Shown: positions 18,502-25,720 of the stretch, piece by piece
Layout of the letters: each line of letters begins with the position of its first letter
Position numbering within the stretch: position 1 is the first letter of the stretch
Origin: Agromyces salentinus
Lineage (GTDB): Bacteria > Actinomycetota > Actinomycetes > Actinomycetales > Microbacteriaceae
Direction of reading: 5' to 3'
NCBI RefSeq assembly: GCF_009749395.1
Contig: NZ_WBIR01000028.1
Span: 1-41,831 of the forward strand
DNA length: 41,831 nt
Made by a program: the position numbers and the translations under genes
The notes under the pieces: model-generated
The model's input: the letters and a program-made list of their open reading frames with translations, nothing else
What the model was told of the DNA's origin: nothing
Database searches by the model: none

Positions 18502-20687
18502 GTCGCGCCCATCTCGACGCGGAAGTCGCCCTCGCGACTGCGCTTGAGCCCGGAATCGTTGAACACCGTCGCGATGTCGGCGAACTGGTCGGCGCGGAAG
18601 ATGTCGGTGTTGTCACTCATCATGTTCACCGTGCTGTAGGTCACCTCCTGCGCGGGGGCGGTCGTGCCCGGGTTGACCGCGGGGCGGAGCGCCCCGATCT
18701 GGGACGCGGTGGCGGTCAGCGAGGAGACCGCCAGCCGGGTCGACATCGCCGAGGCGATCGACGCGATCGCCGGATCGCGGGGGGCGGTCAGCGCGAGCTG
18801 TTCGGCGGGCGTGCCCATGATGCGCGTGACCTCGCCACCGATCGCGGCCATGAGCGAGGTGGTCGACCTCGTCACGACCGGCTCGATCTCCGAGGTGAGG
18901 AAGGTGCGGACGGCGTTCGTGCTGGCGGCCGCCGCGGCGATGCGCGCCGCGCCGTTCAGTCCGGCGACGAAGGTGCCGAGTCGGTCGGTGGTGGTCGGTG
19001 CCGCCCCGCCCAAGATGATCGCGCCGACTCGGGCGGTGAACGCGTTCGCCAGGGACTGCTTCACGTCGTTGGTCACCGTCGCGACCGACATCGACGCGGG
19101 CGCGCCGCCGGCGAGCGCCGCCCACCCGGCCGGGAGCGAGGTCAGGTCGCGGAGGATGGAGCCCGACGCCCGCAGCGGCGGGACCCGCCCGGTGCGCGAG
19201 GCGCCCGCGACCTGGTCGACGACGGCCGAGAGGTCTCCCGCGTTCGCCGGCCCCCCGGCCCAGAGCCCGGTCGCGCCGCCGACCGCCGGCCGGCCGTCGG
19301 GTGTGATGCCGGAGCCGCCTTCGATGTTGATGTGCATGCCGAGGTTGCCGCCGACATCCGTCACGCCCGTCGCGGCCCTGTTCAAGGAGGAGTAGTAGAG
19401 CCGGCGCAGGGTCGACTCGATCGGACCCGGCGCGAACTCGGCGGCGACGGCCGCGGCGGCCGGCGCCGTGGTGTTCGCAGGGTTCCTCGCCGCAGCCGCG
19501 AGCGTGCGCGGAACGTACGGCGTTAGCCTGGCCGCGGTCGGCGGCACGCTGATCTGCAGCATGGCGATCGTCGTCGGGTCGGTCATCGCGGTGCGCACGC
19601 TCGCGCCGAGCGCCGAGCGCACGGGAGCCTGCGCCCGCACGAACTGCTGCGAGATCTCACCCGCGGCCGACGCGACCCGCCCGTGAAGCTGGGGGATGAG
19701 CGCGGCGAGCACCATGCGGCGCACGCTCTCGCGGGTCATCGCCGCGCTGCGCTGGGCCGAGGTCGCGGGGTCCATGCCGTGCATGAGGGCGTGCATCTGC
19801 GGGTGCGATTGCGAGTACTCGTCGGACAGGCCGATGAGGTGGCCGTATTCATGGGCGTAGATCGCCTCGAGGTCCATTCCTGCGTAGTTCGCCGTCGTGT
19901 TCATGTAGAAGTGGCCGGCATCCACCGGGTGCACCGGGCCGCCGGCGGCTTGGGACTGCGGGAAGACGCGCACCTCGGAATCGACCGGCGAGGTCAGGTC
20001 CCAGACCGGTTCCGCGCGGAAGCGGATCGGAAGGCGCACCGGGCCGCCGGTGTCCGTGGTGAAGATCGAGTCGATGAGCCCCGGCGCCGCCCTCACACCC
20101 GCGAGCGTGGCGCGGTTGTTCCAGTGGGCGGGTGCCGTGGTGCAGATGTTCTGGGCGAACGGTCGCCGCGCGTCCCCCGGCGGGATGACCGACTTGTTGT
20201 CGTCGTTGACCGGATGCGTGCGACCCTGGGCATCGGGTGCGCTCAGCACGCGTCCCTCCTGGAAGAAGCGGATGCGCACCGTCACGACCACCGCCTCCGG
20301 ACTGCCGGTACGCGCCAGATCGAAGGTCTTGCCTCGATCGTGTCCGAAGACCGCTGCACCTGCGGTCCCCGGTGTGCTGCCCGGCGTGCCGCGTTGATTG
20401 AACAGCGTCTCCTCGCGCGAGGGCACGGTCACCGGAACCCGCTGCACCATGGGGGATGCCGCGTGGTGCGCGCCGCCCGGTCGTCTCGAGTCCCCGCCGG
20501 ACTGATGGCGCTGCCGTTGCACGAGCGCGCTCACGGCGCGGTTGCCGGCGCTGCGCTGGAGGGCCACGAGGTCGAGCACGCGACCGTCGGGCAGCCGGGT
20601 CGGCGCGTTCTGCGCGGACCGGCTCGGCGCGGCCCGCGTGCCGTGCGCACGGGTCGGCGCGGATGCCGCCATCGCAGCCGTCGTCAT
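18498..20687 (-). CDS. Metzincin-like zinc protease, putative CIS cargo
   Basis: Protein of 729 aa without a signal peptide. LQRSAGNRAV (43-52) matches the cargo signature, and MVQRVPV follows at 80-86. Residues about 85-300 form a domain with HEYGHLIGLSDEY (279-291): an HExxHxxGxxD zinc site in which Asp replaces the third His, as in snapalysin-type enzymes. LMHG shortly after (301-304) could be the Met-turn. The remaining 420 residues are Ala/Thr-rich and mostly helical, perhaps a packaging or translocation region. GGAGGA abuts the ATG at 20687 with no spacer, so an internal start (ATG at residue 6) is possible. The reading frame continues upstream to 21251, but only as antisense to the amidotransferase gene. 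Copy C of the shared element lies 45 nt upstream. Confidence 0.8.
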   Translation of the reverse strand: MTTAAMAASAPTRAHGTRAAPSRSAQNAPTRLPDGRVLDLVALQRSAGNRAVSALVQRQRHQSGGDSRRPGGAHHAASPMVQRVPVTVPSREETLFNQRGTPGSTPGTAGAAVFGHDRGKTFDLARTGSPEAVVVTVRIRFFQEGRVLSAPDAQGRTHPVNDDNKSVIPPGDARRPFAQNICTTAPAHWNNRATLAGVRAAPGLIDSIFTTDTGGPVRLPIRFRAEPVWDLTSPVDSEVRVFPQSQAAGGPVHPVDAGHFYMNTTANYAGMDLEAIYAHEYGHLIGLSDEYSQSHPQMHALMHGMDPATSAQRSAAMTRESVRRMVLAALIPQLHGRVASAAGEISQQFVRAQAPVRSALGASVRTAMTDPTTIAMLQISVPPTAARLTPYVPRTLAAAARNPANTTAPAAAAVAAEFAPGPIESTLRRLYYSSLNRAATGVTDVGGNLGMHINIEGGSGITPDGRPAVGGATGLWAGGPANAGDLSAVVDQVAGASRTGRVPPLRASGSILRDLTSLPAGWAALAGGAPASMSVATVTNDVKQSLANAFTARVGAIILGGAAPTTTDRLGTFVAGLNGAARIAAAAASTNAVRTFLTSEIEPVVTRSTTSLMAAIGGEVTRIMGTPAEQLALTAPRDPAIASIASAMSTRLAVSSLTATASQIGALRPAVNPGTTAPAQEVTYSTVNMMSDNTDIFRADQFADIATVFNDSGLKRSREGDFRVEMGAT

Positions 20688-20732
20688 TCCTCCAGATTGG
20701 ACTCCTCGACGGCCACTTCCGCAAGTGCTGCG

Positions 20733-20759
20733 CGTTCGGGCAGGTGCTGTGCCCGAACG
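20733..20759 (-). promoter_or_regulatory. Shared CIS promoter element, copy C (best dyad)
   Basis: Perfect 10-bp inverted arms, CGTTCGGGCA (20733-20742) and TGCCCGAACG (20750-20759), separated by 7 nt. It lies in the 133-nt spacer between the divergent metzincin-like cargo gene (45 nt away) and the amidotransferase gene (61 nt away). Read towards the cargo gene it aligns with the other four copies. Confidence 0.65.
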
Positions 20760-20820
20760 GCCTTCCGCCCATGGCCGAACCTGAGGGTCTATCATTCCCG
20801 TAGACCGAAGGGGGTCGGGA

Positions 20821-21663
20821 ATGTGCCGATGGCTTGCGTACTCGGGCGAGGCGATCCATCCCGCCCTCCTCATCCTCGAACCGCGGCATTCGCTCGTCGC
20901 GCAGTCGCTGAACTCGCCGCTCGGCGCGGAGACGGTCAACGGTGACGGGTTCGGCGTCGGCTGGTATCCGTCGACGCAGGACCTGACGCCGCGGCCCGCG
21001 CTCTTCCACAGCATCGAGCCGGCCTGGCACGACGAGAACCTGCGCGAGCTGACGCAGGCGATCGACTCGCCGCTGTTCTTCTCGCACGTGCGGGCGGCGG
21101 GCGGGCCGCCCATCCAGCAGACGAACTGCCACCCGTTCCGGCACGGCCGGTGGATGTTCATGCACAACGGGGTGATCGTGCACCACCCGCGTCTTCGCCG
21201 CGACATGATGCTCGCGCTCGACCCCGAGCTGTTCCCGCTCGTGCACGGCACGACGGACTCCGAGGTGGTCTTCTACCTCGCGATCACGTACGGGCTGCAG
21301 GAGGATCCGATCAAGGGCCTCGGCCGAGCGCTCCGCCGGATCGAGGAGATCGGCCTGGCGCACGGCGTGCGCGACGTGGTGCAGGGCACGTTCGCGGTCT
21401 CCGACGGGGAGACGATCTGGGCCTTCCGGTATTCCTCGATGCACAAGACTCGCACGCTCTACTACTCGGTCGACATGCCGACGCTGCAGGAGATGTACCC
21501 CGAGGTCGACCGCCTTCGGCTGTTCGGCGCGAAGGCGAGGGTCGTCGTCTCCGAACCGCTCACCGACCTGCCGGGAGCCTTCGTCGAGGTGGAGGAGTCG
21601 GCGGCGGTCATCCTCGACGCCGACGGGTTCCGCGAGGTCGACTTCCTGCGCGACACGGCGTAG
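20821..21663 (+). CDS. Class II glutamine amidotransferase (GATase_6/EgtC-like)
   Basis: Protein of 280 aa starting MCRWLAYSGE, with Cys2 exposed as N-terminal nucleophile once Met1 is removed. Other family motifs are NGDGFGVGWY (glutamine pocket), SHVRAA, NCHPFRHGRWMFMHNG and GTTDSEVVFYL. Such Ntn-hydrolase amidotransferases release ammonia from glutamine or act as gamma-glutamyl amidases, as EgtC does in ergothioneine synthesis. No egtA, egtB or egtD neighbour is present, so the pathway is undefined. An AAGGGGG Shine-Dalgarno precedes the ATG. It is inserted between two CIS cargo genes, one divergent and one downstream; whether it serves the CIS (for example as an immunity or modification enzyme) or is a bystander is open. 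Confidence 0.9.
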   Translation: MCRWLAYSGEAIHPALLILEPRHSLVAQSLNSPLGAETVNGDGFGVGWYPSTQDLTPRPALFHSIEPAWHDENLRELTQAIDSPLFFSHVRAAGGPPIQQTNCHPFRHGRWMFMHNGVIVHHPRLRRDMMLALDPELFPLVHGTTDSEVVFYLAITYGLQEDPIKGLGRALRRIEEIGLAHGVRDVVQGTFAVSDGETIWAFRYSSMHKTRTLYYSVDMPTLQEMYPEVDRLRLFGAKARVVVSEPLTDLPGAFVEVEESAAVILDADGFREVDFLRDTA

Positions 21664-21714
21664 CCGCGCCCCGAACCGAGCGGATGCCGCGCGGCGGCGC
21701 CCGGGCGACCGTGC

Positions 21715-21746
21715 GGTGCCCGATCGGGCATGTGCCCGTGCCCCGA
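21715..21746 (+). promoter_or_regulatory. Shared CIS promoter element, copy D
   Basis: GTGCCCGATCGGGCA followed after 8 nt by TGCCCCGA, 52 nt before the ATG of the large toxin-like gene. The left part is a perfect TGCCCGATCGGGCA palindrome. Confidence 0.6.
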
Positions 21747-21798
21747 CGCGGTCCCGGATGTCGCCGCGCCCGGCGCGCGAACGCGCGGGAATGGAGGC

Positions 21799-24700
21799 AT
21801 GACGTTGCTGGGTGCCGAGCGCGCCCGCGCCGAACATGCGCGGGCGCCGGGCGCCCGCGCCGCCTCCGAGGCGCGCGACGGCGTCGGAGGTCGTGCGCCG
21901 ATGCTCATGCGGCTGCAGGCCGGCGCCGGCAACGCGGCCGTCGCGGCGATGCTGGCATCCCCGCCGGAGACCGCCCACCCCGTCCAGCGGCTGGTCCGGG
22001 GCTCGGTCCCGCCGCCGCCCGTGCCGCCGCCGACGCCCAACCCCGCCGCGCACCCGGGCGTGCGGGCGGCGACCGCGTCGATCCGATCGGCCGCGCACCG
22101 CGCGGCGCAGCATCCGTCGCCCGGATCAAAGGCGCAGGAGGCCCAGAAGGCGGCGCAACCGCCCGCGGGCGATCGCGAGGCGCAGGCCAAGGCCGACAAG
22201 GCCGAGACGATGGGTGCGACGCCCGCCGGCGGGTTCGACAAGGCGGCGTTCGTCGCCGCGGTGAAGGCCGCCATCGACAAGCAGACGCCCAAGACGCTCG
22301 AGGAGGCCGACGAGTTCGGGAAGTCCGGCAAGGCCGACCAGGTCGGCGCCGAGGTGCGCGGGCTCGCCGGTCGCAACACCCAGTCGGCCGCGCGGCCGAT
22401 GGCCGAGGCATCCGCCCGACCGCCCGACGCGTCGCGCGCCGTGGAGAAGGAGGTCACGCCGCTCCCGACCCAGGCCCCGCCAGGGCCGCTGAAGATCGAC
22501 GCCGCGCAGGCCGCGCCGTCGCGCGCCCCACCGGAGCAGGTGGACCTCCGCAACGGCCCCGCCGAGACCGACCGCAATATGGAGGACGCGGGGGTCACCG
22601 AAGACCAGCTCCGACGCTCGAACGAGCCGGAGTTCACGGGTGCGCTCGCCGCCAAGCAGCAGGCCGAGGCGCACTCCGCCGCCGCGCCCGGCCAACTCCG
22701 CGCGCAGGAGGCCCAGCAGCTCGGGCAGGCGCAGCAGGGCGCCGCGAGCGCCGGCACCGCGACATCCGCCGGGCTCATGGGCCTGGGCGCCGCGAACCGT
22801 GCGGCCGTCGGCCGCGGCCAGCAGGGAGCTCGGAGCAAGGACGAGCAGGAACGAGCCGCGGTGACCGCGAACGTCACCCGGCTCTTCGACGAGACCAAGA
22901 TCGCCGTCGACGAGATCCTCAAGGGCATCGACGGCAAGGTCGACCAGGCGTTCAAGGACGGCGAGGGCACCGCGAAGAAGGCGTTCACGGAGCAGCACAC
23001 CCGCGAGATGAAGGCGTTCCGCGACAAGCGCTACTCGTACGACACCGTGGGCGCCATGCGCTGGGCCGCCGACCTCCTGCTCGGCCCGGAGCCCGAGGTC
23101 GACGAGATCTTCCGGCGCGCCCGTGCCACCTACGAGCGCGAGATGGCGAAGGCGATCGACCGCATCGCCGACCTCGTGGGCGGCGAGCTGAACGCCGCGA
23201 AGACGAAGATCGCCGAGGGCAAGGCGAAGATCGCCGCGTACACGAAGAGCCTGAAGCCCTCGCTGGCGAAGGTGGGGGCGGATGCCGCGAAGGAGGTCGG
23301 CGGGCGGTTCGGGGAGCTCGAAGCCTCCGTCGATGAGAAGGGCCAGGCGCTCGCCGAGGACCTCGCGACGAAGTACGTGGAGGCGCGTACCGCCGTCGAC
23401 GACGAGATCAAGGCGATGCAGGAGGCGAACAAGGGCCTCGTCGACAAGGCCAAGGACGCGGTCGTCGGCGCGGTCGAGACGATCCTGAAGCTGAAGACGA
23501 TGCTGCTCGGGGTGCTGGCCAGGGCGGCCGGCGCCGTCGAGAAGATCATCAAGGACCCGATCGCCTTCCTCGGCAACCTCGTCAACGCCGTGAAGAGCGG
23601 CATCATGGCCTTCGGCTCGAACATCGCGACGCACCTGAAGAACGGACTGCAGACGTGGCTGTTCGGCGCACTGTCCGCCGCGGGCATCGACCTGCCGGCG
23701 AAGTTCGACCTGCAGGGCGTGCTGAAGCTCGTGCTCTCGATCCTCGGACTCACGTGGGCGAACGTGCGGGCGCGCATCGCCGCGAAGCTCCCGCCGGGCG
23801 CGATCGAGCTCGTCGAGCAGGGGTTCGACGTCGTGAAGCTCATCGTGAAGGAAGGGCTCGGCGGCATCTGGCGGATGATCCTCGAGAAGGTCGGGGACAT
23901 CAAGGAGATGATCATGGGCCAGGTCAAGGAGATGGTCGCGGTCGAGATCATCAAGGCCGGCATCGTCTGGCTCGTCTCGATGCTGAACCCGGCCTCGGCC
24001 TTCGTGAAGGCCTGCAAGATGATCTACGACGTCGTCATGTTCTTCGTCGAGAAGGCCGAGCAGATCAAGGCGTTCGTCGACTCGATCCTCGACTCGGTCG
24101 AGTCGATCGCCTCGGGCGGTGTCGGAGCCGTGGCCGGCTACATCGAGAACACGCTCGGCCGGATGGTGCCGGTCATCATCGGCTTCCTCGCCTCGCTCCT
24201 CGGCCTCGGCGGCATCAGCGGCAAGATCAAGAAGATCATCGAGGCCGTGCAGAAGCCCGTGAACAAGGTCATCGACTGGGTCGTCGGCAAGGCCGTCGCC
24301 TTCGGCAAGAAGGCCATCGCGCTCGGCAAGAAGGCACTGGCCAAGGTCAAGGCGAAGGGCAAGGAGGCCTGGGGCAAGATCAAGAAGAAGCTCGGGATCA
24401 AGGAGAAGACACCGGAGGAGAAGGAGCGCGCAGGCGCCGCGGCGGGCGTCGCGGCGATCAACCGATTCGCGGGGAAGCGGATCGGCCAGCACATCCTGAA
24501 GCCCGCGCTCGCCTTCGCCCGGGTCCGGAACGGACTCGCGGTGCTCGAAGCCGTGCCTGGGGACAAGCACTGGATGGTGCGGGCGTCGGTGCAGCGCGAG
24601 ACGACGGCCGAGAGCAACGTCGACAGCGCGGCTACACTCGACGGCCTCGAGGGAGTGAAGAAGGCGATCGCCGCATCGGGTGGCATCCTTCCCTTCCTGA

Positions 24701-25455
24701 CGCTGTGCGCTTCCGCGAAGGAGATCGGTGGCATGGAGGTGGCGAAGATCCGCTCGCTCTTCGCGTCCGATGCGACCATTCGGAACTACATCAAGAACGA
24801 GTTCCGCGGCGCAGCGCCGTACACCCACGAATGGATTCCGACGAACATGCTGGACAAGGTTCTGGATCGCGCCGTCGCGGCACGGGACGCGGGAGTGCTC
24901 GACGATTGGCAGGCCCTCCAGAACAAACTCCGGTCGAAGACGTATGCCGTGATCTGGCACTTCGAGTTCACTCAACTCGACTTCACGCTCCAACAGCACG
25001 TCGGTGGAGCGGTCAACTCGGCGGATGTCCTCAAGCGCGCGCAGGACGCCCTCTTCAAGGCCCAGGTCGACCGGACTCCCGGGTGGGAGATCAGGTTGCA
25101 CGCGGCGACGTCGCGATTCGATGAGGCAGAGCGTCGTCATAAGCGGATCACGGCCGGACCGCTCGGGCTGACGACGACGAAGGGCACGAAGCGGTTCCAC
25201 GATGCACTCCGCGGGCTCTTCACGAACAATCCCACAGTCAAGAGCTACCTCAAGGCCCTGCTCGACTTCGTGCGGGCTGAGATCTGGGACGGTTCGGTCC
25301 CCGCGCATCTACGACCGGTCAAGGCGGCGAACGCGGGGCTCGCTGTCTACATCGACGACACGACCCCGAATCCCGATGTAGAGATGGGCCAGGTGGGAGC
25401 GATGCAAGGAGAGAAGAAGAAGGAGATGCTCGGACTGATCTCCGGGGCGCTCTGA
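21799..25455 (+). CDS. Large toxin-like CIS cargo with variable C-terminal domain
   Basis: Protein of 1218 aa in three parts. Residues 1-110 are low-complexity and carry LQAGAGNAAV (39-48), the cargo signature, and VQRL. Residues about 110-490 are Ala/Gln/Glu/Lys-rich coiled-coil. Residues about 500-870 alternate amphipathic and hydrophobic helices (ILSILGLTWANVRARIAAKL, IIGFLASLLGLGGISGKIKK) ending in a Lys-rich stretch (KKAIALGKKALAKVKAKGK). This pattern occurs in eCIS-delivered toxins and resembles tape-measure or translocation regions. The last 280-340 residues are different: lower GC, more ATA/CTA-type and A/T-ending codons, and motifs such as THEWIPTNMLDKVL and YAVIWHFEF that I cannot place. 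It is probably an exchangeable toxin domain. GGAGG sits one base from ATG 21799; TTG at 21805 is an alternative start. No immunity gene follows. Confidence 0.8.
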   Translation: MTLLGAERARAEHARAPGARAASEARDGVGGRAPMLMRLQAGAGNAAVAAMLASPPETAHPVQRLVRGSVPPPPVPPPTPNPAAHPGVRAATASIRSAAHRAAQHPSPGSKAQEAQKAAQPPAGDREAQAKADKAETMGATPAGGFDKAAFVAAVKAAIDKQTPKTLEEADEFGKSGKADQVGAEVRGLAGRNTQSAARPMAEASARPPDASRAVEKEVTPLPTQAPPGPLKIDAAQAAPSRAPPEQVDLRNGPAETDRNMEDAGVTEDQLRRSNEPEFTGALAAKQQAEAHSAAAPGQLRAQEAQQLGQAQQGAASAGTATSAGLMGLGAANRAAVGRGQQGARSKDEQERAAVTANVTRLFDETKIAVDEILKGIDGKVDQAFKDGEGTAKKAFTEQHTREMKAFRDKRYSYDTVGAMRWAADLLLGPEPEVDEIFRRARATYEREMAKAIDRIADLVGGELNAAKTKIAEGKAKIAAYTKSLKPSLAKVGADAAKEVGGRFGELEASVDEKGQALAEDLATKYVEARTAVDDEIKAMQEANKGLVDKAKDAVVGAVETILKLKTMLLGVLARAAGAVEKIIKDPIAFLGNLVNAVKSGIMAFGSNIATHLKNGLQTWLFGALSAAGIDLPAKFDLQGVLKLVLSILGLTWANVRARIAAKLPPGAIELVEQGFDVVKLIVKEGLGGIWRMILEKVGDIKEMIMGQVKEMVAVEIIKAGIVWLVSMLNPASAFVKACKMIYDVVMFFVEKAEQIKAFVDSILDSVESIASGGVGAVAGYIENTLGRMVPVIIGFLASLLGLGGISGKIKKIIEAVQKPVNKVIDWVVGKAVAFGKKAIALGKKALAKVKAKGKEAWGKIKKKLGIKEKTPEEKERAGAAAGVAAINRFAGKRIGQHILKPALAFARVRNGLAVLEAVPGDKHWMVRASVQRETTAESNVDSAATLDGLEGVKKAIAASGGILPFLTLCASAKEIGGMEVAKIRSLFASDATIRNYIKNEFRGAAPYTHEWIPTNMLDKVLDRAVAARDAGVLDDWQALQNKLRSKTYAVIWHFEFTQLDFTLQQHVGGAVNSADVLKRAQDALFKAQVDRTPGWEIRLHAATSRFDEAERRHKRITAGPLGLTTTKGTKRFHDALRGLFTNNPTVKSYLKALLDFVRAEIWDGSVPAHLRPVKAANAGLAVYIDDTTPNPDVEMGQVGAMQGEKKKEMLGLISGAL

Positions 25456-25484
25456 GAGCCGCCCATGGGAGTTGCTTTTCCGCC

Positions 25485-25527
25485 GTATGCCAGTTCCCCC
25501 TCGTCGGCTGAGGGGGAACTGGCATAC
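25485..25527 (+). terminator. Perfect 18-bp stem-loop after the toxin-like gene
   Basis: Arms 25485-25502 and 25510-25527 are fully complementary (start GTATGCCAGTTCCCCCTC) with a 7-nt loop, 30 nt after the stop. No T tract follows. This is by far the strongest hairpin in the window and should isolate the cargo unit from the structural operon. Confidence 0.8.
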
Positions 25528-25597
25528 CGAAATCTGGAAGGCGTGCCGGGAATCAGAGCGGGCGACACCGCTTCGCGCCGCAGCGAACCCGCGCCGG

Positions 25598-25629
25598 AGT
25601 GCCCGATCGCGCACGGCTCGCTACCCGCA
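25598..25629 (+). promoter_or_regulatory. Shared CIS promoter element, copy E, before the structural operon
   Basis: GTGCCCGATCGCGCA followed after 8 nt by TACCCGCA, 91 nt before the sheath gene. It lies downstream of the strong stem-loop, in the position expected for the promoter of the 12-gene structural operon. Confidence 0.55.
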
Positions 25630-25720
25630 TGCACGTCCCGCCGGACAGGTCCGCGGCGCGGCATCCGTTCGATGCTGAACCCGAGCATGCGAACCGCTGC
25701 GAACCGCGAAGGAGCATCCG

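Noticed and set aside
20688..21251. N-terminal extension of the metzincin-like gene into the amidotransferase gene
   Set aside because: Antisense to a clear class II amidotransferase; the extension lacks family features, and a Shine-Dalgarno lies at 20688-20693.
22126..25308. 1060-aa frame on the minus strand opposite the toxin-like gene
   Set aside because: Highly charged His/Asp/Arg/Leu-repeating translation typical of an antisense shadow; the plus strand has domain structure and a start signal.
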